A DNA stretch of 64,000 nt, taken from assembly GCA_961205875.1 (NCBI GenBank), contig OY540822.1:808501-872500 (forward strand), written 5' to 3'. The position numbers were made by a program, and so were the translations under genes. The notes under the pieces are model-generated. The model was not told the DNA's origin and made no database searches. It saw only the letters and a program-made list of their open reading frames with translations. Each line of letters opens with the position of its first letter. Positions within the stretch are counted from its first letter, which is position 1. This stretch comes from Sialis fuliginosa. Lineage: Eukaryota; Arthropoda; Insecta; Megaloptera; Sialidae. Shown in pieces: positions 1-11,139 of this stretch.

Positions 1-150
1 AAAATATAGATTTCAATTAGTAAAACTTAACACTTTTTTATTTTTATATTTTTTTCTATCTTAAAAATGCACCTGTAAGTGGTTCCAAACATTCCACGTA
101 GTACGTACTTCGGAACCCTTATGGCATACACTCGTGTATATCTTGCCCGA
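1..150 (-). repeat. Fragment of dispersed repeat B
   Basis: Read on the minus strand, this stretch matches the segment near 48710-48850, including a shared CGTACTAYGTGGAATGTTTGG block followed by a stretch ending near AATTGARATCTA. The same family forms tandem copies at 5190-5640 and 48800-49410. From about 150 to 308 I see only AT-rich sequence without a recognisable gene. The identity of repeat B is unknown. Confidence 0.6.
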
Positions 151-308
151 ATTATTTCAGTTTTGTTTCAACCAGTTTTATTCAATTTATAGAAATACCA
201 TTTAGTTAATTTATATGTATGTAAGTGTTTTATATACCTGATATGTCATAAAACTAAATACAAATAAAGTATTTTGAATTAATAGGTGTTTAATATGAAA
301 ATGTATAT

Positions 309-623
309 GTGAGATACATATGCGCCTATTCATGTAATTTTCTATACGCGCCCATCGGAAGGTTAAAGGAGGGTAATTTCGTAGATTTTTGCCAAATATT
401 TAAACCAAATACAAAATTTTTGGAGTACAATTCTTTAGATATAACAGATTTTATAAATTTTGAAAATAATAATAAACCGTACATAGAACTTTATAACAGG
501 GGGGTATCATCATATATTATTAGGAAAAATTCAACTATAGGGTTTTTACACCTTTTTCCTTCAGAAATACAAATGGTCTGTTATCATGAAAATAGTAATG
601 CTCTAATGGAATATGAGTTTTAA
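309..623 (+). pseudogene. Gypsy-1 pol: protease-to-RT linker fragment
   Basis: An open frame of about 100 codons whose second half resembles the region between aspartic protease and reverse transcriptase of Ty3/Gypsy pol proteins. It lies directly upstream of clear RT sequence at 660. No DTG/DSG protease active site is visible, so the protease core and all of gag are missing from the window. The start at 309 is only the first methionine in the open frame and is not a biological start; similarity probably begins near position 345. Assignment rests mainly on position relative to RT. Confidence 0.5.
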
Positions 624-659
624 AAAAATACTGAACTTTTACAATCTCAAAAATGTACT

Positions 660-1970
660 TTGAAAAAACTTCTTCAAAATTATAAGGACATCATGGCTTG
701 TGACACATCACAAATAGGTTTAACACATTTAACTACAAATAAGATAGACACTAACGGACACACACCTATAAAACAAAGACGAAATAGGGTAGCTCACAAA
801 GAAACAGGAATAATACGGGAACAAGTTAACGAAATGTTAGGAAATAATGTAATAATACCTTCGAATAGTCCATGGACAAGCTCTTTAGTATTGGTAAAAC
901 AGAAAGACGGGGGGGTGGCGTTTTTGCGTAGATTATAGAAAATTGAATGCGGTAACAAAGAAGGATGCGTATCCTTTACCAGTAATAGAAGACATTCTAA
1001 GCTATTTAGGGGGGCCAAAGTACTTTACCAGTTTAGACATGATGAGTTCATATTGGCAGGTTCCTTTATATAAGAAGGATAGAGCCAAGACAGCATTTGT
1101 CACACCTGATGGACATTATGAATTCAACCTACTAAGCTTTGGGTTATGCAACGCGCCAGCAACTTTTCAAAATTTAACTGATTTAGTTTTGGGAGAACTT
1201 AAATGGAATGAAGCTTAGGTATATTTAGATGATATAATTATTTTTATTAAAACGTTTGATGAGCACGTAACTAGACTAGAAAAGGTATTACAAAAATTAA
1301 GGACAGCTAAATTAACACTTACTCATAAAAAATGTAATTTCGCTAATACTACATTAAAAAATTTAGGACATGTAGTCAATGAGTACGACATAGCGCCAGA
1401 TTCAGAGAAATTAGTAGCAATAAATCAATTTCCAAAACCTAAAAAAGTAAAAGATATACAAAGTTTTTTAGGCCTATGTAACTATTATAGAAAATTTATT
1501 CAAAATTTTGCTAACATTTCTAAACCCTTATACAGTTTAACACATAAAACAGACAAATTTAATTTTGATGATAAGGCTAAAGATGCATTCAATTTACTAA
1601 AAGTTAACTTCCGTTCCAGTACTCATGCACTACAATCCACATTCGGAAACAGAGCTACGTGTCGATGCGTGTGGCTATGGTATCGGTGGAATTCTGTTAC
1701 AACGTAACAAAACCGATAACGAGTTACACCCAGTGGCGTACGCTTCCCGTAGATTATCTAATACAGAAATGAAATATCACATAACTGAACAAGAGTGTTT
1801 AGCTGTCGAATGGGTATTGGGACATTTGAGACATTACCTTTGGGGTAGAAAAATTAGAATAGTTACCGATCATCATGCGTTGTGCTGACTTACATCAGTA
1901 AAATACCGCTCTGGTAGATTAGCTAGATGGGCAATAAAGTTGCAAGACTATGACTATGACATTAGTCATA
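660..1970 (+). pseudogene. pol: Gypsy-1 pol: reverse transcriptase and RNase H
   Basis: This is the RT and RNase H part of a Ty3/Gypsy polyprotein, which copies element RNA into DNA and degrades the RNA strand. Visible landmarks are the entry region SPWTSSLVLVKQKDGG near 870-915, FTSLDMMSSYWQVPL (first catalytic Asp) near 1025-1070, LLSFGLCNAPATFQ near 1130-1170, YLDD near 1222-1233, and RNase H blocks DACGYGIGG (about 1664) and TDHHAL (about 1865). It is broken: a one-base shift in the T run near 922, a TAG stop at 1216-1218 just before the YLDD box, a shift near 1610, and a TGA at 1886-1888. It cannot give an active enzyme. The frame continues to about 1970, where a foreign 115-bp segment interrupts it. 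Confidence 0.9.
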
Positions 1971-2085
1971 AGATTCAATGAGTGAATTCCTCATGAAATC
2001 CTCATTTGCCATAGCAACGTCGATGTTAGCAAATTTCGCGATGTACCGACCCAAAGTGGCCCTCGAGATTTTATGTGCGGTGGCA
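1971..2085 (-). repeat. 115-bp inverted copy of pogo transposase exon 1
   Basis: By base-by-base comparison, these 115 bases are the exact reverse complement of 3032-3146, part of exon 1 of the pogo transposase lying about 1 kb downstream. No pogo terminal repeats accompany the segment. It sits inside Gypsy-1 pol at the RNase H-integrase boundary and replaces the expected residues before the conserved CLSRYP block; Gypsy sequence resumes after a shared GTGGCA. This looks like filler DNA copied during break repair or gene conversion rather than a transposition. Confidence 0.9.
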
Positions 2086-2382
2086 CACTGTTTATCTAGG
2101 TATCCTGTCTTAGAAGGTACAAGGCAATTTGAAAATGAATGCGAGCAAGTTGCCACATATAATTTAGACCTTATGTCTCTCTTTGAAATGCAAAAGGGGG
2201 ACCCCGTGCTCATAGATTTAATGGAAAAAAAGAACCCTACACAACTTACACCTGACATTAAACGTAAAATAGAAAATTTTAAAATAACAAATAATGGATT
2301 ATATAGAATAGTAAGAACTACTTACAGGGAAAACTTAGTACCTGTAATACCTAATAATTTAAAATTTGAAATATTATTTAGT
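2086..2382 (+). pseudogene. pol: Gypsy-1 pol: RNase H-integrase connection
   Basis: Translation from 2086 gives the conserved CLSRYPV end of RNase H followed by about 95 residues typical of the connection to the integrase zinc-binding region. The frame runs to about 2382, where it meets the left boundary of the pogo transposon. The HHCC zinc motif and the DDE integrase core are not found after the pogo element or anywhere before 11140, so most of integrase has been lost by deletion or lies outside this copy. Confidence 0.75.
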
Positions 2383-4989
2383 AGGGGAGTGAGCCAGCGC
2401 CATCTTTTTTTCGACTTGTCTCATGATAAGCTAATATTTCCACGATCAGTGAACGTGTGCACGCGCATCGTTATTTTGCTCTGTCAACAAATAAAAATTT
2501 GTTGCTTTCGAAGTGTCATTTTCACTTCGTGTGTGGTCTATTATTGTGACACATCTCTGTGAATCTACGCAGGTAACAATGTTTATAATATTCGTGTCAC
2601 TTCAAGCTTTCGAAATAAAAAATAAATTTTGCATGAAGTTAGCATTGCGTAATTTATTTGCGGCAATTTTGTAAAAATAAAGGTTCGGGGAATTCTGAGC
2701 CACTTTTCGCGGGGAATTGTGAGCCACTCGGTTTTTGACATTTAACGAGCTAACTTTACTTGTTTGATGTTTCTTTATGATTGTTTATGCAAAATGTAAG
2801 CACTAGGGATGTAGATATTTTATCGATATTTAAAAATATTGATATTTTTCAACGATATTTATCGGCTACGACATTAATTTTTTGGCAATATCTAATAGAT
2901 TTTTGATCTGATTCAATTCTTTCAGTCATCATGCCGCGGTATTATGCCAAAAATGACGAATCGATCGATGTAGACAATATTTTGGAGGCAATCAAGCAGG
3001 TGAAAATTCATAATACATCGGTCCAGCAAGCTGCCACCGCACATAAAATCTCGAGGGCCACTTTGGGTCGGTACATCGCGAAATTTGCTAACATCGACGT
3101 TGCTATGGCAAATGAGGATTTCATGAGGAATTCACTCATTGAATCTACGAAACCCGGTGCAAAAACAGTGAGTTTTTTTTATTTAGAGAAAATCGGAAAT
3201 ACTGGTAAATAGTCATTATGCATATTCTATTTTAATTTTCAGATCTTTAAGCCAGAGCAAGAAAAGGCGCTGATGAAATACATCCTCAAAGCCAGCGATA
3301 TCTATTACGGATTGAGTGTGAAGGAGCTGCGAAAACTTGCATACGAATATGCCAAAACGATTGGTATTTCGTATCCGGATGCGTGGGATGCCAATCGTGA
3401 GGTGAGTAGCGACTGGCAATTGGGATTTATGAAGCGCCACTCGAATTTGTCTTTACGCACACCGGAGAACGTGAGCCTGCAACGTGCCAAGGCTTTCAAT
3501 AAAAAGAATGTCGATGCTTTCTTCGAAAATTATTCGTCTGTGCTCAATACGACTCACTTTGAACCGCAGCGCATCTTTAATATGGATGAAAGTAGGTTGC
3601 CAACCGTACCGACAAAAGCTGTGAAGATCATTTCCCTAAAAGGCAAAAAACGAGTCGGAACGTCAACGTCACAAGAGCGAGGCACAAATGTCACTATGGC
3701 ATTGTCCGTCAGCGCTACTGGTCAATCGATTCCTCCATTTTACCTGTTTCCAAGACTAAAAATGAAGGAAGTATTCATGACGCATGCTTCATACGGTGCA
3801 GTCGGCATTGCCAACGGTTCGGGGTGGATGACATCGGAAGAGTTTCCCAAATACATGCAACATTTCATCAAACACACTGGCGCGAATGCAGAATCACCAA
3901 CTCTTTTACTGCTCGACAACCATTCATCACATTTGTCGATCGAATCTCTTGATTTGGCCCTTAAACACGGGATAACAATGTTGTCATTTCCTCCACATTG
4001 CACGCACCGAATGCAGCCACTTGATGTCACTGTGTTCGGTCCATTTAAAAACGCATACGCTATCCAACATGACGCTTGGAAGAAAAGCAACATCGGTGTG
4101 ACATTTGACTTGCATCACGTTCCACTCATTGCTGACAAGTGCCTCGATGTTGCCGTCACACCGAAAAATATCAAAGCTGGATTTAAGGCAGCTGGCATTT
4201 ATCCGTTCGATCCACATGCATTTACTGAAGTGGATTTGGTTGCTTCGCAACTGAGTGGAGAGAATATGGGTGACGATTATGACGATGCCGACAATCAGCG
4301 CTGCATTGTTCTTTCCGACAAAGATATTGCCGCGCATGAGGAAGTGGTCAGATCTGTGCCTTCAACAAGCACTGGACCATCAACGAGCGCTGGACCTTCG
4401 ACAAGTGGTGCATCTTCAAAGGCCTCTGTTATTTCGGACAAAGATCTTCTCGACGCATTGCAGGCTGCCCTGCCATTGAAAGCTGGCACGCCAGCTAAAA
4501 AATCGAATCGTGGCCGTAAATCAATGAAATCTACTGTTTTGACATCGTCAGAAGTTGTGAGTGAGCTTTGTGAGAAGGCCGAGAAAAACCGGGAGAGAGA
4601 AGCAAAAAGAGGCGATACACCAGCAGCAAAGAAGCGGAAAGTTCGTGGCAAATCCAAGACACCGCAGAAAAAACAACCATCTCCAACCGATACTGACGTG
4701 GAAGAGGACGTTGATTTCTGCATAATTTGCATGAAAAAAATGCCGAAAAAGATGAGCCGCCAAAACACTATCCATTGCAACGTCTGCGATCGCGCAATTC
4801 ACTTGAAATGCGCCGGAATGAACGCAACTTATTAGACTTGCAAGCATTGCATTTCAGATTGATTTTCATCATTTTTTACTTTTTTTCTTATTGATTAAAA
4901 ATTATTTTGCCATTCAGAGACATAAATAAACCTTTTCTAACAAAAATTGTTATTTTTATTTAATTTAAAAAGTGGCTCACAATTCCCCG
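2383..4989 (+). mobile_element. pogo-superfamily DNA transposon
   Basis: The right end (4968-4989) reads AAAAGTGGCTCACAATTCCC, and its inverse occurs at 2686-2707 with one mismatch and again at 2710-2727; a shorter variant GGGGAGTGAGCCA lies at about 2384-2397. The left edge is therefore either 2686 or, if the outermost variant counts, about 2384. A clean TA target duplication, expected for pogo, is not visible at either candidate. The element carries one transposase gene and a polyadenylation-like AATAAA at about 4925. Confidence 0.75.
2931..4835 (+). CDS. pogo-like DDE transposase with C-terminal PHD-type zinc finger
   Basis: Two exons, 2931-3167 and 3243-4835, separated by a 75-bp intron with GTGAGT donor and TTTTCAG acceptor in phase 0, give a 609-residue protein with no internal stop. 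Exon 1 holds a psq-type helix-turn-helix (VQQAATAHKISRATLGRYI, about residues 34-52). The DDE domain has its three aspartates in FNMDES (about residue 194), LLLLDNHSSH (about 304) and MQPLDV (about 340), a D35D spacing usual for pogo/Tigger enzymes, which cut and rejoin element ends at TA. A Ser/Thr- and Lys-rich linker follows, then a Cys-rich block CIIC..HCNVC..HLKC near residues 579-603, like a PHD finger but ending before the final Cys pair. Product inferred to be nuclear. It is the best preserved gene in the window and may be young. A domesticated host gene is less likely because terminal repeats flank it. Confidence 0.9.
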
Positions 4990-5189
4990 AGATTTTTCAA
5001 ACTTGAGAAAATGCAATTTTTTTGCAATCGTCTAGGGATCATCCAATTCAGAGATATTCGATTAAATTATTGTGACTAAAAGAAAGGTAATTTGTCATAC
5101 TACAACATCCCGCGTTGAAATTTTGAAGGAAAACATGATTTTATGGCAGCCCGTTGAGTATATAAATTTTTAAGTTAAAGTTAAAATAT

Positions 5190-5640
5190 AAAAAAGTGCT
5201 AAGTTCTACTAATTGAGATCTATATTTTGACATACCACATGCCTAGATATCAAAATAAAAAATTCTATGACGCCCCTCTCTATAATTCCGAAATTTAAAA
5301 TTATATTGTTGACTTTAGTATTTGTCGTTGGTAGTCCCACCAAAGCCTCGTTACTACATTTTTTTTAGATTTTTTGAGCCAGTAGTTACAGAGTTAGAGG
5401 GGGAGGGGGACAAAATAAAACACTGGTTTTAGCCCCCTACAGGCGCCATTTTTGAGTTAGAAAAAAAAATAAAAAATATGGTCATGTTCTACGAATTGAG
5501 ATGTACATTTTGACATACCACATGCCTAGATATGAAAATAAAAATTTTAAAGTCTCTTACACCCCTCCCTATTATTCCAAAATTTAAAATTATATTGTTG
5601 ACTTTAGTATTTGTCGTTGGTAGTCGCACTAAAACCTCGT
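5190..5640 (+). repeat. Repeat B, about 1.5 tandem units of roughly 290 bp
   Basis: Two head-to-tail units share blocks such as TTTTGACATACCACATGCCTAG (5229 and 5508), AAAATTATATTGTTGACTTTAG and GTATTTGTCGTTGGTAGTC (5318 and 5608). The second unit stops abruptly where Penelope-like coding sequence begins near 5641. The stretch 4990-5190 between the pogo end and this array has no recognisable gene. A longer array of the same family is at 48690-49410. Confidence 0.8.
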
Positions 5641-6035
5641 TACCATCGCATTTCCCAAAAGCCCGAGGTGAACACCAGCAACTCCAAGGTCCGGGCGTAT
5701 ACAGCATACCATGCACGTGCGGGAAAGTTTATGTCGGCCAAACTGGCAGACACATCAGCACGAGACTTAAGGAGCACATCAGCCAAACCAAACACCAACA
5801 CTGGGAAAAGTCGGCAGTGGCAGAACACCAAACCCACACAGGACATACCATTAAATTCGAGGACACAAAAATACTCGCTAGGGAATCAAGATTTTGGCCC
5901 AGACTGTATAAGGAAGCCATCGAGATTCAAAAGCATCCCGACAACTTCAACCGCGACAAGGGGATTGAACTAGCGAAGGCGTGGTTACCAGTGATCCGGA
6001 ACGTCACGCATGAACACAGACACAAGACAGGATGA
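5641..6035 (+). pseudogene. Penelope-like element C-terminus with GIY-YIG endonuclease domain
   Basis: An open frame of about 130 codons ends at a stop at 6035. It begins with GVYSIPCTCGKVYVGQTGR, the GIY and YIG-like motifs of the endonuclease fused to the reverse transcriptase of Penelope-like elements, and continues with TRLKEH, AVAEHQTHTGHTI, the catalytic-Glu region YKEAIEIQKHPDNFNRDKG and a short tail. The CxC within SIPCTCGK is typical of the Penelope/Athena group. The RT part is absent: the frame joins repeat B at about 5640, so this is a 5'-truncated copy, as expected from incomplete target-primed reverse transcription. No hammerhead motif is seen in the 90 bases after the stop. Confidence 0.85.
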
Positions 6036-6065
6036 AGACACCAGTTTCAGAATCACTTCTGAAAA

Positions 6066-7828
6066 AAAAAATTTACTTACGACGGTTACAGCTGTTATTT
6101 CCATTTTTATATAAATATAATCCAGGGCTTCGAACCGTTATTTTTTTCGTTTCGGTTTTCGTTCCGGTTCGAGTAAAAAAATATATTTCGGATCGGTTCC
6201 GGTTTTCGTTCCGCAAAAAATAACGGTTTTTCCGGTTTTTTCGGTTTTCGGTTCAGCTCCGAGTGATTAATTAAAAAAAAATTATTTGTATTAAAAAAAA
6301 ATTTTCTACCATAATTTAGAATATTTTATGGTAGGTACTTATATGATAGTTCGAACGACAATTGAAGTGGGAAATAAGATCATGTTAACGCGCGTATTTT
6401 ACGTACTGAACCGTAAAAACCGACATTTTTATTTCGGTTCTGTTCCGGTTTTCGTTCCGGCAAAAAATAACGATTTTTCCGGTTTTCGGTTCAGTTCCGG
6501 TTCGAAGCCCTGATATAATCTAATTTCCTAATGTCCAAAACATAATACACATTCGTAGAACAACTAATTTGACAATCTGAATTTAGTTGCATTTGTTTCC
6601 ATGGCAACATGAATTAATGACATATTAATTAGTATTTAAAATTCAAATTTTGAGGGTGTTATTCACCCCTTCGATGACTGTTTAGGCACGTACAAATAAT
6701 AAATGTCCCTTAGGTTCAATTGAACTACAATTGTACCAAGTCTTAAAAAATTAGTGAGAGAATACTCGCAATGTTCGCTTTTTAGACGAAAAAAGTTACA
6801 CAATTTTAAATATTTTCAAAACCCTGGAGTACTCACTGAGACAAATATTTTCCCCAAAAATAATTCACATCGGTGAATTTTTACAGTAGTTATCGTAAAC
6901 GAAAAAAAATTCTACATCCTGACACACAGACACACGCACAGCCGCCATGCGGAAATTAACTTTTCTTTACGTTTTGAAGTTAGTACAATCAGAACTTGTC
7001 ATTTTCTCGGACACGATTTTTCGATGGTATTACAATACTTCCATTTCTTTCAGAACAGGGAAGTAAATATCGGTATGGAGAACCATACATGACTTCCATG
7101 TTCTTTCTATCTTTTTAAATAATTTTTAAATATACATTTTTTTAAATATTTTATTTATATAACCTACTACTATGAATATACATATCGTAATACATTAAAA
7201 AAACATAAATACTTACAACGGTTACAGCTCTTTTTGCCATTTGTATATAAATATTAGTTTTTTAATGTCAAAAACATAATTCACATTCGTAGAAAAACTA
7301 ATTTGACAATTTGAATTTAGTTGCATTTGTTTCCAAAGCAACATGAATTAATGACATATTAGTATTTAAAATTCAAATTTTAAGTGTGTTTTTCACCCCT
7401 TTAACGGCTGTTTAGGCACGTACAAATAATAAATGTCCCTTAGATTCAATTGAACTGCAAATGTACCAAATCTTATCAAAATTAGTGAGATAATACTCGC
7501 AATATTCACTTTTTAGACGAAAAAAGTTACACAATTTCGAATATTTCCAAAACCCCTAATCCGATTAGCACCAAAATCAATAGGTCTGGAGTACTCACTG
7601 AGACAAACATTTTTCCCAAAAATAATTTAGATCGGTGCATTTTTACGGTAGTTATCGTGAACGAAAAAAAAATCTACATCCTGACACACAAACACACGCA
7701 CAGCCGCCATGCAGAAATTAACTTTTCTTTAAGTTTTGAAGTTAGTACAATCAGAATTTGTCATTTTCTCGGACACGATTTTTCGATGGTATTACAATAC
7801 TTCCATTTCCTTCGGAACATGGAAGTAA
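6066..7828 (+). repeat. Tandem duplication, two units of about 625 bp
   Basis: Unit 1 (about 6066-7060, including a 390-bp MITE) and unit 2 (about 7204-7828) share long blocks, for example TTTAGTTGCATTTGTTTCC, TTTAGGCACGTACAAATAAT and CACGCACAGCCGCCATGC. No coding potential is seen. Because unit 1 follows a Penelope-like stop directly, the unit may derive from that element's 3' region. Between the units (7085-7203) the DNA is AT-rich with no clear feature. Confidence 0.85.
6123..6512. mobile_element. hAT-type MITE with perfect 8-bp target duplication
   Basis: The element starts CAGGGCTTCGAACCG (6123) and ends CGGTTCGAAGCCCTG (6512), flanked on both sides by ATATAATC (6115-6122 and 6513-6520). 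Terminal CAGGG and an 8-bp duplication are hallmarks of hAT elements. The interior has repeated CGGTTCCGGTTTTCG blocks and no transposase. The second unit of the surrounding duplication lacks it. Confidence 0.93.
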
Positions 7829-8471
7829 AATGAGATTAAATTTCAGAAATTCGAGAAGACGCGAAATTAGCATTAGGTAATAAACAAAAATAGCATGGCT
7901 TGGCCATAAAAGCACACCCCTTAGATTTTTGAAACTTTTGTTCTTTGAAGAATGTTTTAAAAAAATGTTAATTTTCTTTTTTCATTCTTATCTTTACTCT
8001 CATTTATTGTCTAAATTGAAATTAATAGTAACAATAGTGGTTTTATAAGTTCATTTTAAAACAATAATTAAATGACATAACCTCACTTTCAAGTAAGTAG
8101 TATATTTTCTTAAATCAATTTGTCACAAAAGAATAAATAAATACAGAACCTGAAAAACATCTTCCACAAATAATAAATAATACATTTGATTAATACGTTA
8201 ATCCTACAACTATATTTTTTCGGAATTAACATTAAATTTCAACAAACAATTCAAAATTTAAAAAAAACATACCATACCAACAATGAAAAGTATGAAGAAT
8301 ATCCAGATGTTCATTACCGTCGTATTTTTTCATAGAAAAACATATCAATCAATAATAAGTGACAACAACATAATATTTAATACAATACAAAATTTAAATG
8401 TACATTTTTTAACTAATGACATATAAAATAGATATGTACATGATTTTTCGTAAATTGTATCATCTACTATA
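7829..8471. other. AT-rich stretch, no gene seen
   Basis: About 640 bp without coding signatures, terminal repeats or tandem structure that I could recognise. Confidence 0.6.
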
Positions 8472-8473
8472 TA

Positions 8474-9356
8474 CAGGGTGGCACAACGAAAACGAAACGG
8501 TCGCGTTTTTGGTCAGTTAAAATATGATTTTGTAAAAATGCTCGAACACGTCGATTTTGCTTTCAAGGGGGACATCTTTTGCAATAAAATTTTTGCAAGA
8601 ATCTTTTCAACCCTCTACGCTATGAGCACAACCCTTAAAATTTTAAATAGCATGATAGGGCAAGTAATACCTCATTTGAAAGGTTTTTTCATTCTAAACA
8701 AGGTACTTTTTGTTTTTTTCAAATTTGTTTAATTTTAGACAATTTATTTACATTTTTAATTCCATGAATGCATTTATTTTCTGATCAACAAAACAAACAT
8801 TCAGAACTAAAATTCAAAACAAAGTAAGCTCTTATCAGATAATTCACAAAAATTTACTAACGTCCAAAACTTTAATTAATTCAATAAATGTTCAAATTGA
8901 GCTCCGCTAGCTTTCATACAAAAATACAAGTTATGCTCAAAATTATTTCTCACTTGTTGAAACGTTTGGGCAGTAAGTTGGCGACATTCCTCGATAATAA
9001 GCCTACTTTGTTTTGAATTTTAGTTGTAAATTGTTGTTTTGTTGATCAGAAAATAAATGCATTCATTGAACTACAAATGTAAATAAATTGACTAAAATTC
9101 AACAGATTTGAAAAAAACGAAAAGCACCTTGTTTAGAATGAAAAAACCTTTCAAATGAGGTATCACTTGCCCTATCATGCTATTTAAAATTTTAAGGGTT
9201 GTGCTCATAACGCAAAGGGTTGAAAAGATTCTTGCAAAAATTTTATTGCAAAAGATGTCCCCCTTAAAAGCAAAATCGACGTGTTCGAGCGTTTTTTCAA
9301 AATCTTATTTTAACTGACCAAAAACAAGACCGTTTCGTTTTCGTTGCGCCATCCTG
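8474..9356. mobile_element. CAGGGTG palindromic element P1
   Basis: Left end TA-CAGGGTGGCACAACGAAAAC and right end GTTTTCGTTGCGCCATCCTG-TA are inverted repeats, and TA flanks both ends (8472-8473, 9357-9358). The arms run to about 8828 and back from about 9002, leaving a loop of about 170 bp. Arms have diverged by scattered substitutions. There is no transposase; it would need one in trans. TA duplication fits Tc1/mariner-pogo type integration, but the superfamily is inferred only from this. Confidence 0.85.
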
Positions 9357-10555
9357 TATAACGAAGTGTCCTCACTGATAATCATTTTTTTGACCATTTC
9401 CACTCATCGGAGAACCTTGAAATTTGGTATATACATTCCTTGAGGGTAAAAAATAACAACTAGTGGGCCTTTTTTGAAAAAGTTTATAAATGGGGTGACA
9501 AGGGGCCCCGAATTTTTCAAAAAAAAGTTACAATTTTTTTATTATTTTTTTTATATTCCTTGGGCGATATAATGTAAGGTTCAAATTTCAGATTTAAAAA
9601 AATGAAAAAAAAAAAACAAAAAAATAAGTTTTGATGTAAAAAACTATCAAAACGAAAATCGATTTTATATTTTTTTATTTTTTTTAAATACTTTGGTTAA
9701 TTGACAACCATGAACCCGTGTCTGATTTTTGAAAAAGATATGTTAAAGAGGAGAAAATAAACAAAATACGTTTACATATAATGCGCTTTAAGCATCTATT
9801 TAATTAATTGCAAATGTCGTAACATGGATACGTTATATTTTATTGATTATTTTTAAATGTCAGTCATTTAAAATTTTGAAGTAAATGTGTTTAATATCAA
9901 CAATAAAATATAACAAAAAAGAAATATAAAGAACATAACGAATGAAAAAATATGCACAACTATAAAGTAATAAATAATTTAAATGTTCGTACATAAATTT
10001 GTCAAAAAAATGAAGACAAACAATCACAGCATTCGAATGACTAACATTCGGCATAATATAGGTAATACATTAAAATTTAAAACTTAAAGTTATTGATATA
10101 TCAATATTTTTACCTACATAAGTATTTTATTATATTAATTTGTAATCATAAATATTAGAAGAATTTATTTAATTAATAATTAACATTGTCGTAATTTTAA
10201 ATGATATTTTTTTAATTGTTGTTTGAATTTGTACATCTGTCTCTGTGATCTGAACATCGTGCATCTAAAAGTGACAAAGTTCATTCAATTTACAACTATA
10301 ATTTGATTTAAAAAAGGTTCATCAATATTAATACGAAATGTAGGTATATAATATTAATAAATAAATATATAATTGTTAATTGTAATTAATTGTACAAAGG
10401 ATTTACGAGACAAGCTAATGATATAGAGACACTGAATTAACATAGATGACTTTTTGAAAGACACGAGCATAAAAACCAAAAATGAAATTATTTTTAATAT
10501 TCATAAAATGTTATTTCAAATCATGTAAGCCATGTAAGTATACACATTACACATC
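9357..10555. other. Unassigned AT-rich interval
   Basis: A stretch at about 9405-9530 (CCTTGAAATTTGGTATATAC and neighbours) has the look of an old repeat, but I could not pair it with another copy here. The remainder to 10555 shows no gene or terminal repeats. Confidence 0.5.
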
Positions 10556-11115
10556 CATCTAATATTATAAATGCGAAAGTGTGTTTGTCTGTCTGTCTAT
10601 TTGTTACCTTTTTACGGCTAAACCGCTGAACCGATCTTGATGAAATTTGGCAGTGAGATAGCTTGCATCCCGAGGACAGACATAGGCTATTTCGTATCTC
10701 AAAAATTCAACCCCTAAGAAATTGCAAGGGGATATTTACGATTTTGTATAATGAAAGAAAACTAAAAATAAGAAAAATTTAATATTTTACCCCCTGTCAC
10801 ATATGAACAGTTGTAATCGGGCGGGAAAAATACTACGGAAGAGGGATTGTTAGGGGGATAAAATAACCCCTTATCATAGGAGTCGCGACTTATATTATAA
10901 ATGTGAAAGTGTATCTCTCAGTCTGTCTATTTGTTACCTGTTCACGACTAAACTGCTTTACCGATTTTGATGAAATTTGGCAGTGAGATGGCTTACATCC
11001 CGAGAACGGATAAAGGCTATTTCGTATCTCGAAAATTCAACTCCTAAGGAATTGCAAGGGGGAGGAAATTTTTTTTTTTTTAGTAATTAATATTTTACCC
11101 TCTGTTACATATGAG
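10556..11115 (+). repeat. Two diverged tandem copies of a dispersed repeat
   Basis: Copies at about 10556-10870 and 10887-11115 share ATTATAAATG(C/T)GAAAGTG, TGTCTGTCTATTTGTTACC, GATGAAATTTGGCAGTGAGAT and GGCTATTTCGTATCTC. Sequences of this look (tri-nucleotide GTCTGTCT followed by ACCGATTTTGATGAAATTTGG) are widespread in insect repeats, in my recollection sometimes at Helitron ends, but neither ends nor a Rep/helicase gene are seen here. The minus strand of 10796-10858 also matches the core repeat X found in the CCCGGG elements. Confidence 0.6.
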
Positions 11116-11139
11116 GGGTTCTAAGTAGTAGTATGCTTT

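Noticed and set aside
1978-2562. A 194-codon open frame that might be a novel gene.
   Set aside because: It is a chimera of the inverted 115-bp pogo exon copy, Gypsy pol and pogo left-end DNA, open by chance.
3740-4847. Several minus-strand open frames over the pogo transposase.
   Set aside because: They are antisense shadows of the real two-exon gene and have no family features.
6032-6513. Short frames over the CGGTTCCGG-rich stretch.
   Set aside because: They fall within or across the ends of the hAT MITE and reflect its simple repeats.
10556-11115. Calling these repeats a Helitron.
   Set aside because: Only an interior resemblance from memory; no 3' CTRR hairpin, no AT insertion site and no Rep/helicase gene could be shown.
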